NCBI GenBank assembly: GCA_039028495.1
Contig: JBCCHY010000027.1
Location: 1 to 12,641 of the forward strand
DNA from: JBCCHY01 sp039028495
GTDB lineage: Bacteria > Patescibacteriota > Saccharimonadia > Saccharimonadales > VXPC01
Direction: 5' to 3'
DNA: 12,641 bases
Of the stretch, positions 5,883 through 12,641 are shown in pieces. The notes under the pieces were generated by a model. That model was not told the DNA's origin. It saw only the letters and a program-made list of their open reading frames with translations, and searched no databases. The translations under genes were made by a program, and so were the position numbers. Within the stretch, counting starts at the first letter, position 1; each line of letters begins with the position of its first letter.

Positions 5883-8264
5883 ATGTTTAGAAAACTCGTA
5901 TCTAATATATCCTTCAGCCCTGGCTTGCTAAACGACCTGGCATTCTATGCAAAGCGCCTCCACCAAGAGGAGTCAATTCGTCGTGTAGGCATGATCTTCA
6001 TGACTCTATCGTTGATAATCCAATCCTTCGCACTGATATCACCGCCACAACCTTCGTTGGCTAGTAGTATGAATGACATCGTTTTTGGTGGGACTAAAAC
6101 AGATGATGTTTTACTAGCTATGGAGTTCGGCGACTCGGCTGGAAGAAAAGATATTGACGACATATACAGGCATTATGGAATTAGCGATAGCGACATCAGG
6201 AAAACCGAACTTGTAAACCTGCATCACAGCGATGGTAACGAATTGTTCTCTATTGGCCGACACCAGAATACAGTGAACGCCAGCCTCGATAGAAAAGTTA
6301 CAGTCAGCACCAACGAAGGCGGAACAACCACGTTCTATGAACGCCCTTTGAGTATCTGGGGAAACAAATCGTTCCGCGCCGCAAAGGGTACTCTCACAAG
6401 CGGACAACAGTTCTGGATACTACTTGATGGCTGTGGCAATATTGTTATGGAAAGAGGCGACAGCACACCGGTAAATGCAAAGCCAGAGCTTGAAATACTC
6501 AAAACACTTGAAAGCAACAACGATACAAGAGTAGGCTCAACTGTCACGTACAAGATACACTATCGAAACGTTGGTGATGCTCCGGCAAAAGATGTAGTTA
6601 TCACTGACACACTACCTAGCCAGCTAAAGTACGTGAGCTTTTCAGCATCAGGTGGTGTAGCGAGAGACTGGACCGTAAACGGTAATGATCTCTCATGGGA
6701 GTTTGAAACAGTCACCCCAAGCTCGCAGCAGAGATACATCACCATAATTGCAACTGCCCAATCAGCAACCCCTGGGGTAGGCGTCTGCAACCAGGCAACT
6801 ATAAACGCCAGCAACCACGGCATCATAACTACTAGCGACGCTCGAACAGGAGGCTGTGTAGACATCACAAGCAACACCTGCCCAGGTACTGACATACCTA
6901 TCCCATCCAATGGAGTTATCGGCTGTGTTGTTATATGTGATGATGGCACCCCAGTTAGCTACACCAACACTGACTCGTGTCCTGTGACGGTTGTTGGGTG
7001 CGCTGATGGTGACGCTGTCAACCATACAGTCGGCACAACTCAAAACGATTCAACTCTGTGTAGATATGTTGTATGTGACGATGAGTGGGCTAGCAATAAC
7101 GGGGAGATTCGAAGTACCAATGTCGAAGACTGCCAGTACCCTTCGGCCTGTACTGATGAATCTGCACTCAACACAAGCGATAATCCAAAAGCTATAAGCG
7201 ACAACAGTCTCTGTAGGTTCCAGGTAGTTACAGGCTGCACAGACGATACGAAAAAGAATTATAGCCCCCTCGCCACGGAAGATGATGGGTCTTGTCAGGA
7301 CTACACATACGGCTGCTTAAGTGATCCGAATGCGGATAACTATGAACCGGACGTGGATCGGGACAATGGTAGTTGCCAAACGAAGGTACCAACACTTGTC
7401 TGTGAGAAACTAAGCATCGTTCAGAAAAACACCTGGGATAGCCTAGTGTTTGAGTCGGTATTCGATATCAAGGACGGTGTCACAGAGCCACAACTGAACT
7501 ACTATATAGACGGTCAGCTAATACAGACTACCGATCTAGAGACAGACCAAGCTAAGCACCAGTTAAGCCGTACGTTTAGTGAAGGTGAGTATAAAATAGA
7601 AGCAAGACTAGCCGCTGTGTACGGCGATGTTCAGCCAACTAGCGCTTGTGTCCTGATGATAGATATCATCGAACCTGAAGAACCCATCTCAATCATCAAT
7701 GAGTCTAAAACAGTATCAAACACAACCCAGTCGCTGGAGAACGCAGACGGCACACAAGCTGAGGGTGGTGATGAGCTTGTATTCACAGTTACGCTTAGCA
7801 ATAGCGGAATGGCTGCAGCTACCAACCAACCATTCGTTGACGACATACATGACCTACTCGAATACGCTGAAGTTACAGACACTGGTGGCGCTGAACTTGA
7901 TGAGTCAGAGCGTAGGCTCGTCTGGGATAACGTCGATATAGAAGCAGAAAGCTCAGTTAGTAGGACCTTTAAAGTAAAGGTGAAAAACCCGATCCCTACC
8001 ACACCCATATCGACTTCTGACCCGCTTTCGTACGACATGAAGATAACTAACACATTTGGCAATACAGTTACCATTGAACTACCCCGTCCAGCAGGCAAGA
8101 CAGTAGAGCTAGCTGCTACTACGTTGCCGAGAACAGGACCCGGAACGTCTATCTCTGTCGGGCTTGTAGTCTTCACCCTTGCCGGTTACATGTTTGCCCG
8201 GTCTAGACTGCTCGCCCATGAGGCAGATATAATCAAGGCAAACCAAGCAGCTGGGGGTGTATAA
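5883..8264 (+). CDS. Mosaic surface protein: DUF11 domains, Cys repeats, LPRTG anchor
   Basis: This 793-residue protein is probably exported and held on the cell envelope. Residues 1-33 are charged and cytoplasmic-looking. A hydrophobic signal-anchor (about 35-53) follows, ending in PPQPSLASS, where cleavage is possible. Residues 62-200 form a domain I cannot name. A DUF11 (isopeptide/Ig-like) domain spans about 203-305, with TYKIHYRNVGDAPAKDVVITDTLP. A Cys-rich region (about 300-508) contains four degenerate repeats ending in D-(D/N)-(G/S)-(S/T)-x-C. A beta-rich stretch and a second DUF11-like domain (about 605-735) follow. The C-terminus has LPRTG (748-752), a membrane helix (about 755-772) and a 22-residue tail. 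LPxTG suggests sortase anchoring, but the tail is longer than the usual 5-10 residues and no sortase gene is in the window. The ATG start has no Shine-Dalgarno. The next gene begins one base after its stop. Confidence 0.85.
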   Translation: MFRKLVSNISFSPGLLNDLAFYAKRLHQEESIRRVGMIFMTLSLIIQSFALISPPQPSLASSMNDIVFGGTKTDDVLLAMEFGDSAGRKDIDDIYRHYGISDSDIRKTELVNLHHSDGNELFSIGRHQNTVNASLDRKVTVSTNEGGTTTFYERPLSIWGNKSFRAAKGTLTSGQQFWILLDGCGNIVMERGDSTPVNAKPELEILKTLESNNDTRVGSTVTYKIHYRNVGDAPAKDVVITDTLPSQLKYVSFSASGGVARDWTVNGNDLSWEFETVTPSSQQRYITIIATAQSATPGVGVCNQATINASNHGIITTSDARTGGCVDITSNTCPGTDIPIPSNGVIGCVVICDDGTPVSYTNTDSCPVTVVGCADGDAVNHTVGTTQNDSTLCRYVVCDDEWASNNGEIRSTNVEDCQYPSACTDESALNTSDNPKAISDNSLCRFQVVTGCTDDTKKNYSPLATEDDGSCQDYTYGCLSDPNADNYEPDVDRDNGSCQTKVPTLVCEKLSIVQKNTWDSLVFESVFDIKDGVTEPQLNYYIDGQLIQTTDLETDQAKHQLSRTFSEGEYKIEARLAAVYGDVQPTSACVLMIDIIEPEEPISIINESKTVSNTTQSLENADGTQAEGGDELVFTVTLSNSGMAAATNQPFVDDIHDLLEYAEVTDTGGAELDESERRLVWDNVDIEAESSVSRTFKVKVKNPIPTTPISTSDPLSYDMKITNTFGNTVTIELPRPAGKTVELAATTLPRTGPGTSISVGLVVFTLAGYMFARSRLLAHEADIIKANQAAGGV
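6996..7376 (+). repeat. Four degenerate Cys/Asp-rich peptide repeats in the surface protein
   Basis: Repeat units start at residues 372 (GCADGDAVN, closing SDSTLC-like), 422 (ACTDESALN), 451 (GCTDDTKKNYSPLATEDDGSC) and 477 (GCLSDPNADNYEPD, closing DNGSC). Each is about 21-24 residues with a Cys at each end, an A-x-N(Y) core and an acidic turn before the last Cys. Similar GCTDxxAxNYxPxAxxDDGSC repeats occur in extracellular proteins, notably of Bacteroidota. Disulfides and calcium binding are plausible but inferred. The first two copies are more decayed than the last two. Confidence 0.7.
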
Positions 8265-8265
8265 A

Positions 8266-8853
8266 ATGGCAGAAAGAAAGCACGCAAATAAACCACGTCA
8301 CGAATCAGCAAAAGCTGGTCACGAAACAAAAGAATCTATCGAGAAAGCCAAACACCGAGTCCACGAAAGTCTAAAGTCAAAATCTCACGAAACAAAACCA
8401 AACACCACCTCTCACGAAAAACACCATGCAAAGGAAGCTAGTGAAAAGGCCAAGAATGCTCATGAAGTGGCAAAAAAGCTGCACGAGCACGTCAGCACGA
8501 AAGAGCACGAACCCAGGCATTCTAATCATGCTCTACGTACACACTCATTTGCACGGATTATGGCCAGTACGAGGCGACAGCTTGGTCCTGTCGACAGAGT
8601 ATTCAGCAAAGTCATCCATAACCCTATCGTCGATCAAGTCAGTGATGGGCTTGGTAAAACAGTCTTTAGACCATCAGGCGTGATTGGGGCTGGGCTGGTG
8701 TCCTTTATCGGCATGTCTATTGTGCTCTACTATGCTCGCACAACAGGCTTCAGAGTAAGCCCAGGGCTGTTCGTTGTCCTTATAGGGGCTGGTTTTTTAG
8801 TAGGATGGATTACCGAAGCACTTCTAGGTTTTAAGAACAGAGCCCTTAAGTAG
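8266..8853 (+). CDS. His-Glu-repeat protein with two C-terminal membrane helices
   Basis: This 195-residue protein matches no family I recognise. Residues 1-93 are rich in Lys, His, Glu and Ala, with 16 histidines and eight His-Glu dipeptides at about 7-9-residue spacing (positions 12, 19, 33, 41, 50, 67, 73, 81). They are predicted helical or disordered. Residues 94-135 are basic and amphipathic. Two membrane helices follow (about 137-157 and 167-187), with a short RTTGFRVSPG loop and the basic end FKNRALK. The positive-inside rule puts both ends in the cytoplasm. The ATG start follows the previous stop by one base (TAA-A-ATG) with GGGGGT seven bases upstream; a GTG at 8257 would add three residues but is less likely. 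Tight coupling to the surface protein suggests a linked role, perhaps envelope organisation, metal binding or nucleic-acid tethering; this is inference. Confidence 0.8.
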   Translation: MAERKHANKPRHESAKAGHETKESIEKAKHRVHESLKSKSHETKPNTTSHEKHHAKEASEKAKNAHEVAKKLHEHVSTKEHEPRHSNHALRTHSFARIMASTRRQLGPVDRVFSKVIHNPIVDQVSDGLGKTVFRPSGVIGAGLVSFIGMSIVLYYARTTGFRVSPGLFVVLIGAGFLVGWITEALLGFKNRALK

Positions 8854-8864
8854 ATACCTAGCAA

Positions 8865-11690
8865 CTAAAGTTTTATCTCGGCATCGTGCTCTAAATGGCC
8901 TTCGCCCTCAATTTCAGAAGCCTTCTTTTTGGTCTCAGTAGGACTGACTACGTTAGCAGGAGCCGGTGTCAGCGGCTGTTGTGGTTTTAATGTAGCCGGA
9001 GCAGGGGCTGATAGCGGTTGGGGCATGGGAGCAGCTGGGGTAGGCGCTGAACCCTGTGGAGGTGGAGGCTGGAATGGTCCAGGAGCTGGCGCTGGTCTTC
9101 TCGGCGGCGGAGCCGTAGGACGCGAGCGCTTATTCATCCAGTCATCGAGAAATGAAGAGCCCGTTGAGGCCGTGGGTGCAGGTGCAGCTCCTTGCACGGG
9201 AGAACCAGGTGAAGTGCTGCCCTTGGCCTCTTCAGAGACCTCCAGACGCTCGAATATTTCTTTTTCGACCTCTGCCCTAGGTCGACCATATTTAGCTGAT
9301 GAGAGCTGTACCAGAGCGTCCCTGAGCTGAGAGTTCTCGTGGCCAAGCGGCGGCAAAGTATTCATGCTGAATGGCTGTGTGGGCACACCGCCAATTAGCA
9401 TCCTTGCTGCTGTGTTACCGAGCGGTAGCCTCGTCAGGTCGTCAACTTCAAATGTAGGGCTATAGAACTGTTTGACCATGTTCTCTGCATCTTGGGCGCT
9501 AACACGGAATGATATTGCTGTACCGACGTTACCAAAGATAGCATCTCGAATCTCATCGATTAACTGTGTTGTGAACTGGTTGGCGACTACTAGGCTGAGT
9601 TTATACTTCCTAGCTTCTGACAGAATCGAAGCGAACGATTCAGTAGCAAAATTCTGGAACTCATCGACGTACAGCGTAAACTCCCGCCTGTCGTCCTCAT
9701 TTGGTATGTCGACCCTACTCATAGCTGCTAGCTGAAATTTCATGACAAATATCATGCCGAGCAGCTTCATGTTTAGCTCACCAACTTTACCCTTGCTCAA
9801 GTTAACTATCAGTATTTTACCTTCGTCCATAATTTCTCGCAGATTAAAGGAACTTTCTGTCTGACCGATGATGTTACGCATCATGTCGTTACCTATAAAC
9901 GCACTAAACTTACTAATAAACCAACTCTTTATCTCGCCAGCATCGTTGGAGCGCTCTGACGCTGGATACTCTTTCTGCCAATAATCCAAGACTGTTTTAT
10001 CAGTAACATGCTTCAGTTTCTCTGCCACATATGATTTATCATTAAACAGTTTAGTTATATCTATGAATGTCCCACCGGCAGGGTCCGACATTATAGCCTT
10101 AGCAGCATTTCTGAACATATACTCATAACGAGGACCTATAATGCCCTGTCTCTTTTCGTCGTATAGCTTGTAGAGCATGTTGATACCCTCTTGGATGAGA
10201 AAGTCTATTTGATCTGGGTGATTAAACTCAAAAAGATTCAGGCCCATAGGGTAGTCCATATTGCCTGGGTCAAAGTAGATGACATCCTCAGTACGCTCCT
10301 TGGGTACCATGGATAAAATCCTCTGAGCGGTATCACCGTGTGGATCTACAAAGCAGAATCCCTTGCCATTAAGCATATCTTGCAGAGCTAGGTTCTCAAG
10401 AAATACTGATTTACCTGTACCGGTTTGACCAACCGCGTACATGTGCCTCAGACGGTCTTTATCACTGAGAATCACTTTTTTCTTCGCTCCCCTAAACACG
10501 TTGTAGCCTAGGATCAGACCATCATCAGGCATGTTCCGCGGGCCATCAACTTGCTTGGATGCCTGACGCTCAAGCTGCGTTGTAGGTATGTTCTCCTGGT
10601 TTGGTATGTGAAAAAGACTAGCTAATTCAATGCTATTCAGAATGTCTTTGTCTTTCTCTGTTGGGAACATCCTCAAGTTGTAGGCTGTTATGAAGCTCTC
10701 GATATCTTTTGCATCGGCGCTCTTGAACCCGTTCTTGCCAGGGGCATCAAACAAAGCAAACGAGGCAACGATGTTGCTGTGGATCGCTTGCGCCTTCTGT
10801 GCCATATTGGATGAAACAACCACTCTTATCAATACCTCAAAACCAGGATATTGCGTCTTGGCTTCTATAGAGTCAATTAAATTCTGATCAGTGCCACTGA
10901 TATCATTTGGTTTGTCATCCTTTTTTTCCTTGTCTTCAGGAACCTTTACGGGTGCGATGAAAACCTGTTTTGCATAATGGAAAAATCCAGAGTCAAAGAA
11001 GCCGCTTTTTTTCTTGCCTTTCCTCTTATCGTTGGCTTTGCCCTGGGCAGTTTTCACCCAGTCTTTCTTTGCTGGACGAAGTAAAATCTGGACTGCAGCA
11101 CCGTCATCTTTCTCTAATGTTGCCATAGCACTAAGTAACGACTGCATGGCATCTCTCTTAGTATCCAGATATGTTGCAATTGGGCGCGAGTAATCTTCTT
11201 TTAGACTCAGCTCACTCCCCATCGTCCCCGAAAGCTTGCCTGCTTCACTGAATATATTGTGCTCCGCCGACTCCTGCACTTGAGCACTGGGATAGGCGCT
11301 GATAATCGACTGTGTCACTACGGACTGCAGAGCAATTGGTACGGCGGTATAGAAATGAACAAAGCCATTGTTAGCGACTATCTCAAATCCTATATGTCTC
11401 TGCCCATAGAGGTTTGTCTTAAATCCTTTCTTATTCGCTGTGCTCGCGAGTATGTTGTAGAGCGCCTGGGCCTTGGATATCGTCTCATCAACTACATCTC
11501 TGGAATCCCGAGCACCCGAATCGACGTCATCACTCACAGGAGGAAGGTGTATCTTCAAAAGAACAACCTTTAGGCCCCGTTCATACTCTTTCGCTTCACG
11601 CATTAGCTTGCGTGAGTGCAAAATAACAAATGTTGCAGCAATCCCAGCCAATACAGCTCCAAATAATATAAAGAAGAGGATGTAGCCCAC
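8865..11690 (-). CDS. Membrane-anchored HerA/VirD4-like ATPase of type IV secretion / DNA transfer
   Basis: This 941-residue ATPase has one N-terminal membrane helix (about 3-25). A roughly 350-residue region without recognisable motifs follows, including a very basic linker (about 213-230). The P-loop domain has Walker A GQTGTGKS (421-428), FCFVDPHGD (446-453), Walker B LYVDEFQNF (673-681) and an ARKYKLSLVVANQF sensor-like segment (693-706). This order fits VirD4/TraD-type coupling proteins with a TraM-recognition-like end, within the HerA/FtsK superfamily. It probably pumps DNA or feeds substrates to a type IV pilus-like secretion channel. Residues about 825-920 are Pro/Ala-rich and disordered, and the end is acidic. 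The GTG start (11688-11690) is forced, as the only upstream codons before an in-frame stop are non-starts. Its AGGA site lies inside the end of the preceding gene. No relaxase or other secretion genes are visible here. Confidence 0.88.
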   Translation of the reverse strand: MGYILFFILFGAVLAGIAATFVILHSRKLMREAKEYERGLKVVLLKIHLPPVSDDVDSGARDSRDVVDETISKAQALYNILASTANKKGFKTNLYGQRHIGFEIVANNGFVHFYTAVPIALQSVVTQSIISAYPSAQVQESAEHNIFSEAGKLSGTMGSELSLKEDYSRPIATYLDTKRDAMQSLLSAMATLEKDDGAAVQILLRPAKKDWVKTAQGKANDKRKGKKKSGFFDSGFFHYAKQVFIAPVKVPEDKEKKDDKPNDISGTDQNLIDSIEAKTQYPGFEVLIRVVVSSNMAQKAQAIHSNIVASFALFDAPGKNGFKSADAKDIESFITAYNLRMFPTEKDKDILNSIELASLFHIPNQENIPTTQLERQASKQVDGPRNMPDDGLILGYNVFRGAKKKVILSDKDRLRHMYAVGQTGTGKSVFLENLALQDMLNGKGFCFVDPHGDTAQRILSMVPKERTEDVIYFDPGNMDYPMGLNLFEFNHPDQIDFLIQEGINMLYKLYDEKRQGIIGPRYEYMFRNAAKAIMSDPAGGTFIDITKLFNDKSYVAEKLKHVTDKTVLDYWQKEYPASERSNDAGEIKSWFISKFSAFIGNDMMRNIIGQTESSFNLREIMDEGKILIVNLSKGKVGELNMKLLGMIFVMKFQLAAMSRVDIPNEDDRREFTLYVDEFQNFATESFASILSEARKYKLSLVVANQFTTQLIDEIRDAIFGNVGTAISFRVSAQDAENMVKQFYSPTFEVDDLTRLPLGNTAARMLIGGVPTQPFSMNTLPPLGHENSQLRDALVQLSSAKYGRPRAEVEKEIFERLEVSEEAKGSTSPGSPVQGAAPAPTASTGSSFLDDWMNKRSRPTAPPPRRPAPAPGPFQPPPPQGSAPTPAAPMPQPLSAPAPATLKPQQPLTPAPANVVSPTETKKKASEIEGEGHLEHDAEIKL

Positions 11691-11692
11691 TA

Positions 11693-12013
11693 TTATTTTT
11701 CCTGCTCAATCTTCAGATCTTTGCCGAACCTTTTTTTCATGTAATCAGCCTTGAACTCACTTAAGGCTTCTTTTTGCTTTCTGGGGTCCCCCTGCGTGTC
11801 TTCGACTATTTTTTTTGCTTTTTTCACCCAGCTCTTCTCGATAACCTCTGCATCCTCTGCTATTACAGGGTTTCCATCATCCATTAGTGAGTTCATTGCC
11901 GTAACTGACTGAGCATCGTCCATCTGAGGTGGGGACGGCGTTACAGACGGGTTAACGGTAGCTCCTGCATCTGGCTGACTTGGACCTTTTGCTTCTTGAT
12001 CTTCTTTTTTCAT
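11693..12013 (-). CDS. Small charged protein paired with the type IV ATPase
   Basis: This 106-residue protein has a low-complexity Pro/Ser/Asp-rich first half. The second half, likely helical, has IAEDAEVIEKSWVKKAKKIVEDT (51-73), GDPRKQKEALSEFKADYMKKRFGKDLKI (75-102). I recall similar W-V-x-K-A-K-x-I-V...DP...Q...K-A-D-Y-x-K-K-R-(Y/F) proteins beside type IV secretion genes in other CPR genomes, but cannot verify that here. There is no signal peptide or membrane helix. The ATG has AGAAGG nine bases upstream, and the stop lies two bases before the GTG of the ATPase, so the two are co-translated. It could be a small cytoplasmic adaptor of the secretion machine; that is inference from position. 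Confidence 0.8.
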   Translation of the reverse strand: MKKEDQEAKGPSQPDAGATVNPSVTPSPPQMDDAQSVTAMNSLMDDGNPVIAEDAEVIEKSWVKKAKKIVEDTQGDPRKQKEALSEFKADYMKKRFGKDLKIEQEK

Positions 12014-12037
12014 TACATACTGCCTTCTCTTGTGCTA

Positions 12038-12066
12038 ATTATATAGAAAGTCAGCACCTATACCAA
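12038..12066 (-). promoter_or_regulatory. Predicted promoter of the small-protein/ATPase operon
   Basis: TTGGTA (12061-12066), a 17-bp spacer and a perfect TATAAT (12038-12043) lie on the minus strand. The start near 12031 leaves a leader of about 17 nt containing the AGAAGG ribosome-binding site (12023-12028). Confidence 0.75.
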
Positions 12067-12092
12067 CAGATGGACTCATGTAATCTTAACTC

Positions 12093-12440
12093 TCAGGCAG
12101 ATCTAGCCAGTATGTACACTAGTAGAATTAATGCGAAAACACTAAATAAAAACTGCTGTAGCACACCTACTGATCCAAGAGAGCTCAGTAGCATAGCCTG
12201 CATCAAGGACAGGCCGAGAACCACAGACACTCTGTTGCTTAGCCGCCTATTTAAAAAAGTACTAAGGATAGCTTTAAGCACTATGTAAAAACTCGTAGTC
12301 ATTAGTGCTGAACCTAGTAGTACAGACCATACTGAAACTCCTGTGTCTTCGCTAAATGGACTTACAAAAATGAAAAAGGCCCCTGTTAGCACCAGAACAG
12401 TAGTTTGGACCAGCAAATTCTTAAACCTTGAGAGTTCCAT
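12093..12440 (-). CDS. Small four-helix membrane protein, unknown function
   Basis: This protein of about 115 residues is almost entirely hydrophobic, with four likely membrane helices at about 10-29, 37-60, 72-90 and 93-113. A basic cytoplasmic loop FLNRRLSNR lies between helices 2 and 3. I recognise no family motif. The start is ambiguous: ATG at 12438-12440 or the adjacent GTG at 12441-12443. Neither has a Shine-Dalgarno, and an inverted repeat ends eight bases before the GTG. It lies upstream of and co-oriented with the type IV ATPase operon. That operon has its own promoter 30 bp past this gene's stop, so the two may be separate units. Confidence 0.65.
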   Translation of the reverse strand: MELSRFKNLLVQTTVLVLTGAFFIFVSPFSEDTGVSVWSVLLGSALMTTSFYIVLKAILSTFLNRRLSNRVSVVLGLSLMQAMLLSSLGSVGVLQQFLFSVFALILLVYILARSA

Positions 12441-12450
12441 CACAATAAAA

Positions 12451-12483
12451 ATACCATGTTCACTAGAGTTTAGTACATGGTAT
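12451..12483 (-). promoter_or_regulatory. Perfect 9-bp inverted repeat next to the membrane-protein start
   Basis: ATACCATGT (12451-12459) and ACATGGTAT (12475-12483) are exact complements with a 15-nt spacer. On the minus strand the second arm runs straight into TTTTATT and then the GTG/ATG start. It could be an operator, an attenuator hairpin or a translation-masking stem. The AT-rich stem is weak for a terminator. Confidence 0.5.
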
Positions 12484-12501
12484 GAATGCGTTTCTTAAAA
12501 T

Positions 12502-12558
12502 AGGCCTGAGGCAAATCCGCTGTATGTATGACTTTTAAGCGCTTGCCTCAAAAGGCCT
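12502..12558. repeat. Bulged inverted repeat AGGCCT-GAGGCAA
   Basis: AGGCCTGAGGCAA (12502-12514) pairs with TTGCCTC...AGGCCT (12543-12558), giving 7 + 6 bp interrupted by a 3-nt bulge around a 28-nt loop. No gene overlaps it. A weak minus-strand promoter (TTGAGG-17-TACATA) would straddle the repeat. Its function is unknown. Confidence 0.45.
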
Positions 12559-12565
12559 GACTGAC

Positions 12566-12582
12566 CGCTCCAATGTGGAGCG
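12566..12582. repeat. Compact GC-rich hairpin
   Basis: CGCTCCA-ATG-TGGAGCG is a perfect 7-bp stem with a 3-nt loop. No U-run follows directly on either strand (GATATC and GTCAGTC flank it), so it is not a classic terminator. Confidence 0.5.
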
Positions 12583-12585
12583 ATA

Positions 12586-12626
12586 TCATGATCAAAATTA
12601 TGGTATTTTTTGTTTTATGATCATGA
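12586..12626. repeat. Inverted repeat TCATGATCA / TGATCATGA at the window end
   Basis: The arms at 12586-12594 and 12618-12626 are perfect 9-bp complements, and A/T runs (AAAA, TTTT) extend the pairing inside them. Each arm contains the palindrome TGATCA. It could be a bidirectional terminator or an operator for a gene beyond the window. Positions 12444-12641 as a whole show no coding potential that I can support. Confidence 0.5.
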
Positions 12627-12641
12627 ACAAATAGTAGTACG

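Noticed and set aside
7631..8176. Long minus-strand open frames opposite the surface-protein gene
   Set aside because: They lie antisense to a gene with clear domains. Their composition (Ser/Val/Thr-rich) is that of a shadow frame, and they show no motif or start signal.
8854..8864. Terminator between the convergent His-Glu gene and type IV ATPase gene
   Set aside because: The 11-bp gap and neighbouring bases hold no convincing stem with a T-run, so I do not call one.
8929..9330. Gly/Ala-rich plus-strand open frame
   Set aside because: It is the mirror of the Pro/Ala-rich tail of the type IV ATPase on the other strand. The repetitive codons keep the frame open by chance.
763..12440. Alternative genetic code (UGA as Gly or Trp) as in some CPR lineages
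   Set aside because: All clear genes are intact under the standard code, with no in-frame UGA needing to be read through.
12444..12641. tRNA gene or CRISPR repeats in the palindrome-rich end
   Set aside because: The stems do not form a cloverleaf with a T-arm motif, and the repeats are inverted and unlike each other, not regularly spaced direct repeats.

Overview
The window looks like chromosome of a Candidatus Saccharibacteria (TM7, Patescibacteria/CPR) member. The partial 16S rRNA gene at the left end reads like TM7. Gyrase is followed by a divergent-PAP2 gene, and there is a DUF11/LPxTG surface protein. A HerA/VirD4-like type IV secretion ATPase is preceded by a small charged protein of a kind I associate with CPR genomes. 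The taxonomic call rests on recall of sequence patterns, not on a search. All genes read with the standard code; I see no sign of UGA recoding.

Layout. (1) Positions 62-349, minus strand, hold the 5' end of a 16S rRNA gene. It stops matching 16S abruptly near E. coli position 315. Bases 1-62 instead read on the plus strand as a piece of a reverse-transcriptase core (GVPQGSV), so the left edge is probably a chimeric join. (2) Positions 350-706 are the rRNA leader and promoter. They contain a consensus-like promoter, a hairpin with a U-tract, a boxA-like element, two further hairpins and an exact 37-bp second copy of the mature 16S 5' end. (3) Positions 763-5746, minus strand, hold gyrB, gyrA and a DUF212 (divergent PAP2) gene. 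They are packed stop-to-start and probably form one transcript from a good promoter at 5777-5805. (4) Positions 5883-8853, plus strand, hold a two-gene unit divergent from gyrB: a mosaic DUF11/Cys-repeat/LPRTG surface protein and a His-Glu-rich protein with two membrane segments. The two -35 elements of the divergent promoters lie in the arms of one dyad. (5) Positions 8865-12013, minus strand, hold a small charged protein and a 941-residue membrane-anchored ATPase of the type IV secretion / DNA-translocation class, with their own strong promoter at 12038-12066. (6) Positions 12093-12440, minus strand, encode a small four-helix membrane protein. Upstream of it is about 200 bp unusually rich in inverted repeats, with no visible gene.

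Functionally the window joins housekeeping (rRNA, DNA gyrase) to the cell-surface and DNA-transfer equipment expected of an episymbiotic CPR bacterium. The points most worth a second look are the duplicated 16S 5' end in the leader, the 16S/reverse-transcriptase join, the Gly at the quinolone-critical position of GyrA, the surface-protein/His-Glu-protein pair, and the palindrome cluster at the right end.
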